From Cliona cf. orientalis (lineage: Eukaryota > Porifera > Demospongiae > Clionaida > Clionaidae), in NCBI GenBank assembly GCA_963930775.1, contig OZ005689.1, positions 16,460,760 through 16,524,759 of the forward strand: a DNA stretch of 64,000 nucleotides, given 5' to 3'. Numbering within the stretch: position 1 is the first letter of the stretch; the number at the start of each line of letters is the position of its first letter. Of this stretch, positions 1 to 12,515 are shown piece by piece. Made by a program: the position numbers and the translations under genes. Below the pieces are notes generated by a model, which was not told where the DNA came from, ran no database searches, and worked only from the letters and a program-made list of their open reading frames with translations.

Positions 1-439
1 TAAGCTCATGTGCTTATCACTCTCGGTGGTAAAAAAATATGTGCCTATTAAACGATACATGCCTAATAGAGAGCAAACTTTCGACCCCACCCACCACCAG
101 CACGTTTGAGCGCTCAATCACAAAGCTAGCAAATTATGAACATAGCGATTCTTGGAATAAGCTCTGTAATGGAAGTTTGATCAGAAGCCATTGCTAGAAG
201 AAAACGGTGAAAATAGCTGACTGTTTTTGGCAAGACTCACTTTGAAGTTGAGGTCAAGAGTCCTAATCTGTCTTGGTGGAATATCACAGTGTCGAGTATA
301 GCCAGTCTTGTGCAGCTGGCTATCTGAAAACTCATGTAGAGTGTGGATAACTTTTAATTGAACGATGAATATTACTGTCGTCTAGCTATATTGGGCGCAT
401 GCGCTTATTATAGACAATATTTAAGGAGTATGCACTTGT

Positions 440-950
440 TAACCGCTTATGCGTAGTTCTGCTCCATTACCAGATGTTAACCTTTGCATGCATGCTTTCC
501 TTATTTGACTACAGTGTTCATGACTGTAGTGTTCTTATTTAGACGGTGGCAGATATACAGGGCATTTCATTGATATAATTATCACAATAATATTATAATT
601 GTAAATTTTCCAGTTTCCTCATATTTGTGATTATCATGATGCAATATATGCTGTTACCATACTGGATGAAGATCAAAGAGTTTACCGAACAGATGATGTA
701 GTCTATGATGGAGATGGCCCACAAAATGTTGAGGTTGAAGTGAGATATGGCATGGAGATCAACAGATTGTACACTGCAGTCATTAACATCACCACAGCAG
801 TCCAATCAACTACTACAGAGTTTGTATTTAGTAAGCACCTGATAATAATTATATATGGTAACAGTTGCTTCAACTACTTCAATCATTTCAGGTACCAGCA
901 TACGAAGAGGAAACCTCACACCAGGAATAGCCACTGAATCAAGTTAGTTA
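440..950 (+). pseudogene. Partial receptor paralogue: FN3-like exon plus stalk mini-exon
   Basis: Two exons match the Ig-FN3 receptor further right in order, phase and flanking intron sequence. Exon 614-830 (217 nt, phase 0 start, phase 1 end) follows a ttttccag acceptor and encodes the FN3-like segment with the motif ITTAVQSTTTEFVF. Exon 892-942 (51 nt, phase 1 at both ends) encodes a stalk unit containing TPGIATES. The upstream intron (about 440-613) is also alignable with the intron before exon 10258-10474. Neither frame has a stop. No transmembrane or tail exon was found between 943 and 2421, where repeats begin. It may be the 3' part of an upstream gene or a partial duplication left without an end. 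The homology is clear; pseudogene status is inferred. Confidence 0.6.
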
Positions 951-1007
951 TAATATGAAAAACTTGGACCACATCCCCAGTCAGGCTTTCATTTAGGATT
1001 TTGGCAA

Positions 1008-1027
1008 GGGGGGGGGGGGGGGGGGGG
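1008..1027. repeat. Poly-G run (20 G)
   Basis: An uninterrupted run of 20 G, followed at 1056-1064 by a shorter run. Run length is unreliable in draft assemblies. Confidence 0.9.
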
Positions 1028-1472
1028 CAGCAAACGTGACAATTGTGGAGTTAAAGGGGGGGGGTGAGGACTATAGTAATACGTCATCCATCAAGAATAA
1101 AATTATAATGTAGAATAATAATTATTACATTAGGGGGATCTGGGGTAGCTATACTCCCCCAGGAAAGTGAGACTGTTTCTGGTAGCTTCTGAGACCCGGT
1201 TGGGGAGAAGCCTGTCAGGGATATCCCTCCATTTTAATAGTCAAATGTTGGATGGGGAATGCGTTTCCTAACGCGGGTAGCACGAAGCTTCAGATAGCTA
1301 GTTAGCTAGTAAGTTAAATATGAGCAAGACTGCCTTGTTGGACACTTTCACTGCTTCAACTTTTTACATGTATATGTATTGTACGTATGGTTGGTGGCTA
1401 TTCTCAAGGGGGGCAGCCAGCTTCCAAGGGGGATGAGTGCCCCCCCCCCCCAAATGAAATCCTGCCAGTATA

Positions 1473-1843
1473 TTTACCCCGCGCGCATGCGCAAGGGGTA
1501 ATGTGATCGGTTTTGTCTGTCGTCTGTCTGTCGTTAGCACAAAAATCGCCAGATCTGGAGATCTAGGCATCTGAGCGACTCGTAAATATAACTTACCCGT
1601 CGATATCGTCGAAAAACTGGCTTCATTATGCTTCGAATCGTTTGGCAAGGTCTATGAGCGTCGCAAATACTGCATTTTGTTGGCCACGCCTATCAACACT
1701 ACCCACCATGTGCTTTCTGCTCATGCGCACAACCTGGCACAATATGTAGGTAAAGGTCGGCAACAGCCTACAGGTGGCATGCAGCTAGAGAGTTCGAGAT
1801 CGACGCTGCAGCGCGCGGGGTATGTGCTCTATAGAGCTCTAGT
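1473..1843 (+). repeat. Dispersed repeat family R1
   Basis: The element starts with a short hairpin (TTACCCC, GC-rich loop, GGGGTAA) and ends with GGGGTATGTGCTCTATAGAG followed by CTCTAGT. Related copies lie at 3186-3847 (longer, diverged), 57114-57405 and 59976-60280 (both reversed), with end fragments at 24985-25032 and 51533-51560. No coding capacity. It is probably a non-autonomous mobile element. Confidence 0.65.
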
Positions 1844-2226
1844 TTAATGGTGTATTATGGTAAAAGGTCGTCAATATAGTATGTACATAGTCTACAAGCC
1901 ACATCTAGTGCAAGATTAGCTTTATTTATCCACAAGATTACATAAACCAAGAGAACGCATACTTGTCAGAGAAAGTAGCACTCAGCTTTTAATGTATTCA
2001 CTGGATACAGCCATCAGATACTCTACCATATCCAATCTAATTAACGCGTCCATCCTAGGTGGCGCATTTATTACAGAGGCGCCTTAATTAGAACGGGTAC
2101 AGTACATACTTAAAATTTCAAGTCCCAGAACGGCTGATCCTGAATTTTCTCATAATTACCTCATAGATTACACCATAGGTTTCATACCATAGTTACCTCA
2201 TAACCACAAAAAGTAAACTGGGGATG
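1844..2226 (+). repeat. Dispersed repeat family R2, diverged copy
   Basis: It abuts the R1 element directly. It shares with other R2 copies the blocks GGTAAAAGGTCGTCAAT, TTCAAGTCCCAGAA, CATAATTACCTCATAGATTA and a terminal AAGTAAACTGGGGA. Intact copies at 55741-56134 and 56148-56618 have terminal inverted repeats of the type TCCCCAGTAG / CTACTGGGGA. Confidence 0.6.
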
Positions 2227-2555
2227 TTATAATATTAGGCCATATAAAATAACTTACTTAATTCTCATCCCCACCCGTCCCAATTTTTATATACCGCCCT
2301 ACAAATTTTATTGCTATTGCATGTGAGCAGTAGCGACCCTTTACTAAATATATCTGGAAACATACTCCACATTACTGCAAATGCTATAATATACTCTTGC
2401 TAGTGTCCTGATGAGTAAAAAATAAAAAAAAATTATGAAATGCCTCCTCCCGCCCCAATTTTTTGAGAAAAAGTGGATGAAAATGAAGTAAGGTAAATTG
2501 TATAGCCTTATACACTATAGTAATAATAATTATTATGATTATGACTACTACAGAT

Positions 2556-2620
2556 TATGCTACTGCAGTCATTAACATAACCACAGTTAGTAAGCATCTG
2601 ATAATTTTTATGATAACAGT
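2556..2620 (+). repeat. Stray fragment of the receptor FN3-like exon end
   Basis: The bases GCAGTCATTAACATAACCAC followed by TTAGTAAGCATCTGATAAT resemble the 3' end and donor site of the receptor exons at 614-830 and 10258-10474, with the middle of the exon missing. A duplicate lies at 12650-12714. It is too short to code on its own. Confidence 0.45.
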
Positions 2621-2906
2621 TGTAGCAAGTATTGTATAAGATTACAACAATGTCATGATATTATATAGAATTGGACAATGTGCATTTGTTTAGTTAATAT
2701 TGACTTATACTTGTCTTGTTAATAATAGGATCTAATTCTTATGCAACATGTTATCATTAATTTTGTGCTTAGTATGTTTGGTAACATTAGTTATACGATA
2801 TTATCCGGGTATTAACCACTTCAGTGGTGATCCTTTTGCTTTTTTTGGGAGTCTGTAAACAGTGGACTGGACTACTGGAATGGATTACTGGACTGGACTA
2901 TTGGAC

Positions 2907-2919
2907 TGACCTTTGACCT
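2907..2919 (-). promoter_or_regulatory. Perfect DR1 nuclear-receptor half-site pair
   Basis: TGACCTTTGACCT is the reverse complement of AGGTCAAAGGTCA, the consensus for RXR/HNF4-type nuclear receptors. It sits in the left arm of TIR-1. Function is not shown by the sequence. Confidence 0.4.
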
Positions 2920-3185
2920 TAAATTTAGCATACATGTATAGATATGTCGATTTTATAGTGTGTTCTATAGGTGCCCTCATAAAAGCTAATGACATGTATC
3001 AGTTGTATAACAATTTATGGGAACTAAATACTTTTTATTTCTGCAACACAATAGAAGTTGAGTATCACTCTGAGCTAAGATTGGCCACTGAAGTATCCAT
3101 AATCACGTACAACCACAGATTATAGGCAGTATTAATTGGGGGGAGGAGGAGGGGAGGGGGCGCCCTCACTTTTCTTCGTTATCAT

Positions 3186-3847
3186 TACCCCGCGTGCGCG
3201 CATGTGCAGCAGGGGTAAAGCAATCAGTTTGACTGTCATCTGTCGTCTGTCAGCATAAAAATCGGTAAATCTCAACATTTAAGCAAATGTAGGGTCCATA
3301 AAATGGTGTAAGACAGCGAAAAAACACCTTCCGTCTCGTTCTTAACCCTAGGCAATACCCAAGGGAGCTACAAATCGTGCAAATATATTGGACACGCTCA
3401 CCTAGTACTTATGAACTGGGGAGTCTACTGCGCATGCTCGAGCTTCTCTACAGCATGCAATGCTGCCAAAGATTAGGATTTTATCCTAATAATATTATTA
3501 GGATTTTTGAACATCTATTTTGCTTCATTAGCATGTGCTAATTGGGGATATTAGGATTTTTTAGCCTTCTACTCCCATAAGGTAGTACTACAATGTTTTC
3601 TATAATTGGCTATCTCAGGATTTGGGGTAATATGTTCCTTAGGATTTATTGTTAAAAGATTATGGCAGCCCTGAGCATGCTTCTAGCACAAAATTAGTGC
3701 CATCTGTGATCATGGATCTCAGAAGGGAACGAAAAAGCTCGTGAGTAGCAAGAGATTAAAATTCAAAGAATGGAGGCCTCTAAGAAGAGGCATGGTCATG
3801 GGTGGTATTGCCATGGCACGCGGGGTATGTGCTCTATGAGCTCTAGT
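3186..3847 (+). repeat. R1 repeat, longer diverged copy nested in TIR-1
   Basis: It starts with TTACCCCGCGTGCGCGCATG and a GGGGTAA partner, and ends with the R1 tail GGGGTATGTGCTCTATGAGC followed by TCTAGT. The middle includes an AT-rich stretch with repeated TTAGGATTTT units near 3475-3665. The second copy is at 13280-13941. Confidence 0.6.
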
Positions 3848-4299
3848 ATTCTGGATGTTTTTGTTTATTTAATATGCACTCCTGATTTTCCAGAATGTAC
3901 TTATTATCAGATTTTGGGAATGTAAGTATTGAACTAAAGTATTCTGAAACATTGTTCAGATGCAGAGGAACTGATATCAGATTCTGGGCATGTACGTAAA
4001 TATTTAATTAAACACAAGCTTTATGTGCACAAATACACAATGCACATTCTGAAAGCACTGGAATCTGAGCATATACAGGTAATCTTCGATATGCTCATCG
4101 ATCTAAAGGGGATTGACTCAGTGACATGATGTATGTAGCTAGCTATATTAAACTCCAATACTCAGGGATTTACTAAAATGTATTCATGTAGGTAGCCATA
4201 CCAAGTTGTGCTTAAATTCTCCAGGCTCTCCACAAATAACATCCTTGTCACTTGTGACTATTAATCTGATATGTATGCCCTATTTAGTGGCTAAATTTG

Positions 4300-4312
4300 A
4301 GGTCAAAGGTCA
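4300..4312 (+). promoter_or_regulatory. Perfect DR1 nuclear-receptor half-site pair
   Basis: AGGTCAAAGGTCA in the right arm of TIR-1, mirroring the motif at 2907-2919. Confidence 0.4.
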
Positions 4313-4613
4313 GTCCAGTAGTCCATCCCAGCAGTCCAGTCCACTGTTTACAGACTCTCCTTTTTTTTCTATAGTTATAGTGCTTTGTACTTTACATCTG
4401 TTAGGCCTCATTATTGTTTATTGTCTCATTATTCTATATACTTAATACTGAGCTATGTATGTTCATTGGGGTTGTATTCAATATCTTTAGTAGCTATAGC
4501 TAATAATAAGCTCAAGAATCTCTTCTGCGATTGTTCGCAAGCTCCCTCAATTGGCATAGTCGGCATGATCACTTCTATCAATAAGATAATCTGAGAACCG
4601 TATACGAGTCGCA

Positions 4614-6185
4614 AGATGAGCAGACCTGCAGTACTCCCTGGACTCTACACCGGCAAATAGAGCTGGGATGAGTGGGTTCATCAATTTGAAAGTGTCTCGA
4701 CAGTGAATGGGTGGGATGAAACTACTAAGCTCAACTGGCTGTGTGTGCGTGTCACAAGCAGGGCAGGAGTTAACTGTGTTCAGGAGGCTGCCTGACGATA
4801 CACAGCTACTACACGAAGGAACTGTGATCAGATCAAGAAAGCGTCGAAGGAGTGATTTGAACCAGATAGCAAGAAAGAGCTGTATTTGGCGGAGCTACAG
4901 ATGCGAGCAAAGAAGAGGAAGGAAGATTGGGCTACTATGGGGAGGACCTCAAATTGCTAGCAGAGAAGTCATACCCTGCAGCTGGGCCAGATCTGACAGA
5001 CGATGCGAGAGAACAACTTGCATTAAATCAGTACCTCACCATGGGAGTGCAAGGAAACCCTCTACATCTTCATAGCTTGACACAATAGCAGCTATGTGTG
5101 CAAGGTGATGTGTTCCCTGCCAATATGATTGCTGATATCTGACGTTATTCTGGGACGAGATTTCTTGAAAAAGCATGAGTGTACTGTGTATTTGAGTAAG
5201 GATAAAAATGTATTGCATTGCAAGGAGCATGGGGTGGTGGTTGCCCTGAGTGATAGTGTAGACAAGCCAGAAATTTGCAGTGTTAACGTTGTCTTGGAGG
5301 CTATAGCTACTACAGGTGCCACTGCACAGTGAGATCGAAACAACAGGAAGAGTTCCACAAGCTGCATCCAATCGGACTTGGATGGTTGGAAACATCAAAC
5401 AGAAGGAAAGTGCATGCATGGTGGCCAGAGCCATTGTCAGATGGTGTACGGGGTTCCACTAAGACTCCTCAGGCCTCAGGGATGAGATGATCACTATTCC
5501 CAAGGAAACCAAGATAGCAAAGATGGAGCAAATCCCAGATGATGCCTGTTGCCTCAACACAGGAAATACTTCAGAAACCTCAAGCGATCACTGCAGCACT
5601 CTGTGGAAAATGGTCGACAAGGTAGACAACAGACTCACCCACTGTGAGAAGGAACAGCTGTACATGATCTTACTAGATTACAGTGATATCTTTGTACAGA
5701 GCCCAGATAATTTTGGTCAAACAGGAGAGATTCAGCACAGAATTGACTCCGGTCATTCACAATCAGTCCATCAGCAAACCTGGCGGATGCCTACATTTCA
5801 GAAGGACGAAGCAAGGAAACTAGTCCAAGAGATACTGGATAAGGATTTCATTCATTGCAACCCTCAGAGAGTCCTTTGGCTTCTCCAGCAGTACTCATCA
5901 GGAAGAAGGACGGATTGGTGTTGACTACAGATGAGTCAATGCTGTGACTAGGAAAGGTGCCTACCCACTTTCCTGAGGGGATGAACCCTTGATACACTTG
6001 CTGGTTCTAAGTGGTTCAGCATTGTGAACCTTATCAGTGGTTACTGGCAGGTGGAGGTGAGCCCAGAAGATTGGGAGAAGACCACTTTTACTACTCCTTG
6101 TGGCTTATTCAAGTTCAAGGTGATGCCTTTGGCAATTGTGCCACCTTTCAACGGCTGATGGACATGGTTAGCTACTCTCGCTCGC
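4614..6185 (+). mobile_element. Degenerate Ty3/gypsy-type LTR retrotransposon relic (gag-pol fragments)
   Basis: Broken coding segments appear in the order expected for Ty3/gypsy. There is a gag-like stretch (about 4614-4800), the end of an aspartic protease with the motif GRDFL (5129-5332), the N-terminal part of a reverse transcriptase (5487-5924), and a further reverse-transcriptase piece in shifted frames (about 6003-6185). Stops and frame changes separate them. No RNase H, integrase or flanking LTR was recognised, so the element looks old, truncated and immobile. The second copy is at 14708-16279. Confidence 0.7.
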
Positions 6186-6643
6186 CTAGAGTGCCAAGAT
6201 ATTATGCTGGCATGCCTATTGCACTTTGGCTAGAGACCCTATATATAGCTAAGATGATTGCTATCAGACCCAGGACAGTTCAGTCACTGCCACACTCTGT
6301 AGCTACAATTAACTTTCTCTGTGGTGATGACTCATTCAGGCATGCATGCATGACTCTTGGTTGGGATTCGTGACCATCATGATATTGAATGAAAAACACT
6401 GTAGCTAGCTAGCTACCACGCACATAGACTCAGATTACCAGAAATTCACTCGGAGAGACTACGCTGGGATTGAAGGAGAACAGTACTGACACTGATGAGA
6501 TAAAGTAGTAATCTATAAAGTTCTCGTATCATCCCCGTGCGCTTACACTGTACGGAAGTGCAGGTGGTTAGTTTCTATTAATGCTTACGCACACCGGAAC
6601 TGCCAATTATTGCATTCCAGCCAGATGCGGCATTATTCATATT

Positions 6644-8031
6644 GAATCGCACTATGTACCGAGAAGCCCCACAACCTTTGACCTCGCGTTAACCCCTTCA
6701 GCGCTCAAAATGCGGCAAGCTGTGCATGCAACCAACTTGATGCACCAGAACATCGACTCTGCAGCTGGCTTTGATAAGTAACTTAACAGACCTGGCATGT
6801 CTGCAGCGTGTGATAGAAAAGCAGCTGATCCATAGGCAGCCAACAGAGAGGAAGGTACTTATAATTTTAGACGTTCATGGCTCGAAGTTATCAAGGAGGA
6901 AAGCAAAGTACCTTATGTGAGGGTGTTTAACTATTATATGAACCAACTTATCAGAACTCCAGCCTATCTTGGAGCCACATGTAGCTACCAAGGAATGAAC
7001 ACAAAAGAGCCTATCATGAACGGATCAGAGATTGAACTTCAAGTGACCAGTCCGATGTTGCAATGCCATGCAGCTTCCAACAAGTAGAAGAACGATTGAA
7101 TAGCACCACCTTCCATTCATGATTGGCTTTAGTGTTAATTTAAATTAATAATAATTATTATAGTCATCAATCGTGTAAACTGAGTATATATTATAATAAT
7201 TATCACTACACTTAATGTTTTTGATGATAATTATTGTGTCCATCATGCATATAAATATGAAGCTACAATAATTACAAATTATTATCAATCCACAGAGGTT
7301 GTAAAGGAAGACAGTTGGGTGTACCAGTATAGCAGCATGATGGTGTCAAAGTTGGAGACTTGGGTACACAAGTGAACCACTTTTATGAATTTAATAAAGT
7401 GAGTCTAGGTTAGACGCTTGTTCAGTATCCTCTGAGGTTGTGTGAATGTGACTTGTATATAATTTGCGGGATATGATGCTAAATTACTGCCTGCTTACAC
7501 AACCCTTAGAAATATCTGGTGCAATGAGGTATAGCTACCATGCTTACAAATTGCACCTGGCTCAGCGTGCACTAAAATACTGATAGTGGCTATAATATGA
7601 TAGGCTAGCCTTCCATACTGATCCGAGTTAAATGAAAGTACTATTGTGAGAATATTTTTATACGCATTGATTTCTCCTACACAATAGGTAAATGTTAATT
7701 CAATGTTTAAGCTTAAAATACACACTAAACCTCAGAATAATCTCTTAAGTTCTATAAAATTATTTTAGACTTCTAAATCAGTGTAGCATTTAGTATGAAA
7801 ATCGTATACTACAATTTTGAAAATTATATATACAACTTACAAGCTTACAAGTTACAGATCAGAGGATTGATAAAAGTTATCACGTATCCAACCCCCCACC
7901 TTGATGCCATCAAATCTGTATGCCTGGTACTTCCATAATCTGCCAGTTCTTCCTCCGCATTTCGCGCGCTGAAGGGGTTAACGTGAGGTCAAAGGTCGCG
8001 GGCCGACTCGGTACATAGACTAGTGCGATTC
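6644..8031. mobile_element. Inverted-repeat element TIR-2 (1,388 bp)
   Basis: Arms of about 75 bases face each other. The left begins GAATCGCACTATGTACCGAG and carries TTAACCCCTTCAGCGC. The right carries GCGCTGAAGGGGTTAACGTG and ends GTGCGATTC. A DR1 motif (7986-7997) lies in the right arm, with a near-match at 6674-6685 in the left. The interior is AT-rich and I see no transposase. The second copy is at 16738-18125. Confidence 0.7.
7986..7997 (+). promoter_or_regulatory. DR1 nuclear-receptor half-site pair
   Basis: AGGTCAAAGGTC in the right arm of TIR-2, a third instance of the motif inside a transposon end. In the second copy it lies 0.4 kb upstream of the receptor start codon (18080-18091). 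Confidence 0.4.
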
Positions 8032-8409
8032 ATAGATATTAGAGGGCGACCCTTTTGTCTAGACCCTCTCGTGTAAGAGGGGCTGGCGCGCGAGATTAAC
8101 ACTAGTATGAGAAGAATATTATCTTCATACTTAGACGTACCATAATATTGGGAATGTATCCATGGCTTTCAAATTATGTGGTTGCAGCACAGCAACATCG
8201 TGACGACCCTTTCCTTGTAGTCGGAGTCCGTGTCGGCCTGATTCCGCCTTTTGAGTTTTCCACTTACCCGCGATATATCACAAGTCAAGCTCGTGGGCTA
8301 GGCGGAACACTCGAGTCTTCCTTCCGGCGGTGGCAAACTTTGCGGCTGTCGATATATAGGCTGTTGTGGTTACGATATTGAATAGCGTATGAGACGCACA
8401 CTCAAAACA

Positions 8410-11400
8410 ATGTTCGGCCTAGAAACCTATTACTTCTTGTCATTTTACATAGTCTGTCAATACCCTTCGTACATAGGCGGTACAGCAGCAGGTGGGTGAC
8501 GTTTTACTTTTCTGTCATGGGGGTATTATAGCTACAGCCTTTTTATTATTATTTTTTTACAATGCAGCGATTTTCTGGGCACCATCGAACCTGACTATTT
8601 CCGTCCAGTCTTCTTCTCCAGCAGTGTTTCAATGTGGTGGACAGGGAACTCTCTTACTGTGGTATATCAATGGGGATATAGTGGTATCGTCTACAAGACC
8701 AACTTATGAGGCTAAAGGATTCAGATTTACACATCAAGTCCATAGCAATAATACGATTGTCAATACCCTCACAATTCCAGCCAGAGTGGAAAATAATAAT
8801 ACTCTACTGAGTTGTCATGCAACTGGCACACCAGGACCTGACACTTCTGAAAATGCCAGGCTAACAATAGCAGGTAATTGAGACTATTAATTAACAACAT
8901 GCATGACATGTATATTGTAACACTAGCTACACCTAAATCAATAGAAGCCTCTATAATATGCGAATTGGTACTTATGGAGTCTTTCAGTGGCTGATCTAAG
9001 CCCTGGCCATAGATACGTAGCCATGCAGGCTTCAGGTATCCCTGGTATAATATGGTATAATTGTGTGTTCAGAAATTTACTTGAGCAACAACTGAGGTAA
9101 CCTAGCTAGACTGGGTTAAAATAACTCTTCTATTTTTATGGATATAGCTAACAATAATTAATTTTGGCAAATCCACACAATGTCATAATGATGTTACACT
9201 ATCTTGCAAGTTTTTCATTGTATAGGTCCACCTCTCCCACCTCAGCCAGTATTCCATGTTGTGAATGCCACTCACATTGAAGTACAGTGGGAGAAACCGT
9301 TTGCTCTCCCAGAGTTTGACATCAGATATTACACACTATCAATTTGGAATACAAGCTCAAATAGTCATGTTCAGCCAAATCAACTAGTTTCTGTCTCTAC
9401 AAACACGGAATATCCTATCAGATATCGCATCAGCAATGGAGGAAACATACCAGATAGCTGTGTGTACCTCAATTTCACTCTCAATGCCTCAAGTGATGCT
9501 GGGACAAGTGCAGTTGGGTTTACTACTGGAGGCTTTGCTATTGGTAGGTACTTCACTACTTTATGCATCAATGTTCAGTTTAGATGACAGTCATAATAAT
9601 TATAGAATATTGTTTAGAATAATATTGGCTGGTGACCAGATGGGATATTCTGGTAGTACTATACATACTTACTTAGAAGGCTTCATTCCAAGAAAATGAT
9701 CCTTATTAAAGCTTAGAGTTTACTGTAACTGTAAAACATAAACCCATGATGGTTATGTAGCTATAATATTATTACTATGCTGTGATGTTAGTATCCAACA
9801 CACATTCTGTGCTCATCACAACAGCTCCTTCACCCATTGATAGTCGGACACTGCATTATGAGGTGACATTTTCCATCAATATTACTCCTATGCTACATAT
9901 AAACTTTACTGTAAGTTCACATACTTACTAATAATGATATGAAAATTAATCATAAAGATATGTCAGTGCCTAATTCATTCATAGAAATTAATGCATGAAA
10001 TCTATATATATACTTTTATAGGCTCCCAAAACTTCATTCATAGTAATGTTACTGTTGAGATAAAAATTCTAGAGAATAATTCTAACAAGCTGCATGAATA
10101 ATAAGTGTATGCCCACCAAAGAATAGTCCTACTCCATTAGCAGGCGTTAACCTGTGCATGCCCTTCCTTGTTTGATTCACCATTCACGCATGACTACAGT
10201 GTTTTTCTATAGACAGTGGCATAATTATTATAATTTATTTTATTGTAAAATTTCCAGTTTCCTGATGTTTGTGATTATCACGATGCAATTTATGTTGTAA
10301 CCATACTGGATGAAGATCGAAGAATTTACCAAACAGAGGATGTTCTTTATAATGAAGATGGCCCCCAAAATGTTGAGGTAGATATTAGAAATGGCATGGA
10401 GAAGAACAACAGGTACACTGCAGTCATTAACGTCACCACAGCAGTCAAATCAACTACTACAGAGTTTGTATTTAGTAAGCATTAATTTTGATATGATAAC
10501 AGTTACTTCAATCACTTCAATCATTTCAGATACCAGCCCACTAACAGGAAACCCCACGCCAGGAATAGTCACGGAATCAAGTTTGTTATATAATTTATTA
10601 TTATTATTATTATAGCATAATTATGACTGTTACAGATTATGCTATATTATTATATCATTTCAGGTACTAGCCCACAAGTAGGAAGCCTCAAACCAGGAAT
10701 AGTCACTGAATCAAGTTTGTTATATAATTTATTATTATTATTATTATAGCATAATAATTATGACTGTAACAGATTATGCTATATATTATTATATCATTTC
10801 AGGTACTAGCCCACAAGTAGGAAACGTCAAACCAGGAATAGTCACTGAATCAAGTTAGTTATATATTATTATAGCATATTATTATGACTGTTATAGATTA
10901 TGCTGTAATATTATAGAGTATTATGATGGTGTACTTAGATGCTTGACTGCTTAAATTTCCCAAGCAATGATATTATAGTGGATAAGATAAATTTGATAGC
11001 TTTAAGCTTGTTTGCAATGAAGTGTGCGCAAACACATCCAAGTATGAACTTTCACACAATTCATGTCAACTTTCAATATGAAAAATAGCAACAGCACGTT
11101 TTAAGAACGGCCATTGTTAGCCAACAACAGCCTAAGTCAGTGTTATTATTATTAGTACAAAGCAAAGTAAGTATACGTTACATGTCTTTGTAGTAGTACC
11201 ATCTTTATATTATATGCGGTAATAGTAAGTTGTAAAGAGCCCACAGAGTATAATTATACAGAAGCATCGTTGGTACTGATGATTGTTTGCAGCCGTGGAT
11301 TTGGGCACATTTCAGTTCGTACCTCAGCAAAGTACTGTTACACAAGCACTACTAAATAATTTTGGCTCACTGCGATTCTATAATTATGCTATACTTATCA

Positions 11401-11559
11401 TATTTACATCTACTTAATATTGTAATATCTTGACAGACCACAAGGTCATCATCTCATCGTCAGTGGCTGGAGGATGCTTCATAATCCTGCTTATAGTTAC
11501 TGTATTCCTGCTGACAGGTTTCATTCTAAGAAGAAGGAAGTTAAAAAGAAGAATGAGAG
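8410..11559 (+). CDS. Ig-FN3 receptor gene, copy 1 (3' end lost at the contig edge)
   Basis: Same exons as the full gene at 18504-23629, shifted by 10,094: 8410-8479, 8568-8873, 9226-9543, 9825-9910, 10258-10474, 10530-10580, 10664-10714, 10803-10853 and 11437-11559. The two cytoplasmic-tail exons are missing because the contig stops at 12315. It should not be counted as a second gene unless the duplicated block is confirmed in the genome. Confidence 0.6.
10530..10853 (+). repeat. Tandem array of three 51-bp stalk mini-exons (copy 1)
   Basis: Units 10530-10580, 10664-10714 and 10803-10853 each start and end in phase 1 and encode 17 residues of the type TSPQVGSLKPGIVTES. The introns between them are also alike, with AT-rich TTATTATTATTATAGCATA blocks. 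The second copy is at 20624-20947. Confidence 0.8.
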
Positions 11560-12315
11560 GTATGATTGTAGTAATCTATTCACTGAGCCATGCATGGGTA
11601 TAGCTATTAATACTTCAGCTGCATGCATTTGGGGAAACCTTTATGTCCATGGGACATCAGGAAAGTGAGTATACTGACAAGAATTCTAAAACTGTATAAC
11701 GTATGCATGCACTGTCAGCCAACCACCTGAACCAATAATGATTTGGAACAGTATTATTGTTGTACACAATACAATACAACATTATGAATCCCTCAAACAG
11801 ATCAAAGGTGGATTCTAGAGTTATATAGTCTAAGATTGTTAGAGTTTTTATTGTGAGCATTCACATGCAGGCACTGATTGTAAACACATGAATGATACTG
11901 AAAGTGGTGATAAGTGTCATGAAGTGTTATCAGTGTGCACAATCATTGTGTGATTTGTGCCACAATGAGGAATAAGCAATACCCTAAGCAACAATAATGA
12001 TATTATAGCTAAAGAAAAACCAGTATAATAGAGTGTATTGCAGCAAACCTTTGAGGATTGATATAGAAAGAAAGTATTTTGCAGACAATTTTTCGCGGAA
12101 TGTTAAACTGATTGCACAGATGAGTGTGGGAAAACATTCGTGGATGGCTGTAACATCACAAAATTTGTGGAAATTTTCTCCCCCAAAAATTTCTCACTAT
12201 ACGTTAGTGTTCATTGTGTCTATACGCACCATGCTTGCAAAAAGGAGTTTCTAAAGTTACTGCTATAAAGGGATTGATAATGAAGCACTATTGTGCAAAA
12301 TCGTCGGTGAAATTG

Positions 12316-12515
12316 NNNNNNNNNNNNNNNNNNNNNNNNNNNNNNNNNNNNNNNNNNNNNNNNNNNNNNNNNNNNNNNNNNNNNNNNNNNNNNNNNNNNN
12401 NNNNNNNNNNNNNNNNNNNNNNNNNNNNNNNNNNNNNNNNNNNNNNNNNNNNNNNNNNNNNNNNNNNNNNNNNNNNNNNNNNNNNNNNNNNNNNNNNNNN
12501 NNNNNNNNNNNNNNN
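12316..12515. other. Assembly gap (200 N)
   Basis: Exactly 200 N, a placeholder length. It separates the two identical blocks. Confidence 0.99.

Larger units (their letters stand above)
2833..4372. mobile_element. Inverted-repeat element TIR-1 (about 1.5 kb) with DR1 motifs in both arms
   Basis: The arms at about 2833-2930 and 4283-4372 are reverse complements. They share GAGTCTGTAAACAGTGGACT, a run of ACTGGACT-type units and a DR1 motif next to AAATTTAGC. No transposase reading frame was seen inside, so this is a non-autonomous DNA-transposon-like element. An R1 copy (3186-3847) lies within it. The second copy is at 12927-14466. Confidence 0.7.
2422..12315. repeat. Copy 1 of a 9,894-bp identical duplicated block
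   Basis: Every landmark compared recurs 10,094 bases to the right: all ORF translations, both inverted-repeat elements, the gypsy relic and the receptor exons. The two boundaries coincide exactly with the N gap. Copy 1 ends where the Ns begin, and copy 2 begins where they end. The left edge of the matching block lies next to a run of nine A. Confidence 0.95.

Noticed and set aside
5036-5434. 132-codon minus-strand open frame within the gypsy relic
   Set aside because: Antisense shadow of the retrotransposon protease region.
10530-10853. Regularly spaced repeats that superficially resemble a CRISPR array or minisatellite
   Set aside because: The 51-base units are bounded by splice sites, are phase 1-1 and continue the receptor frame; the spacers are alike rather than unique.
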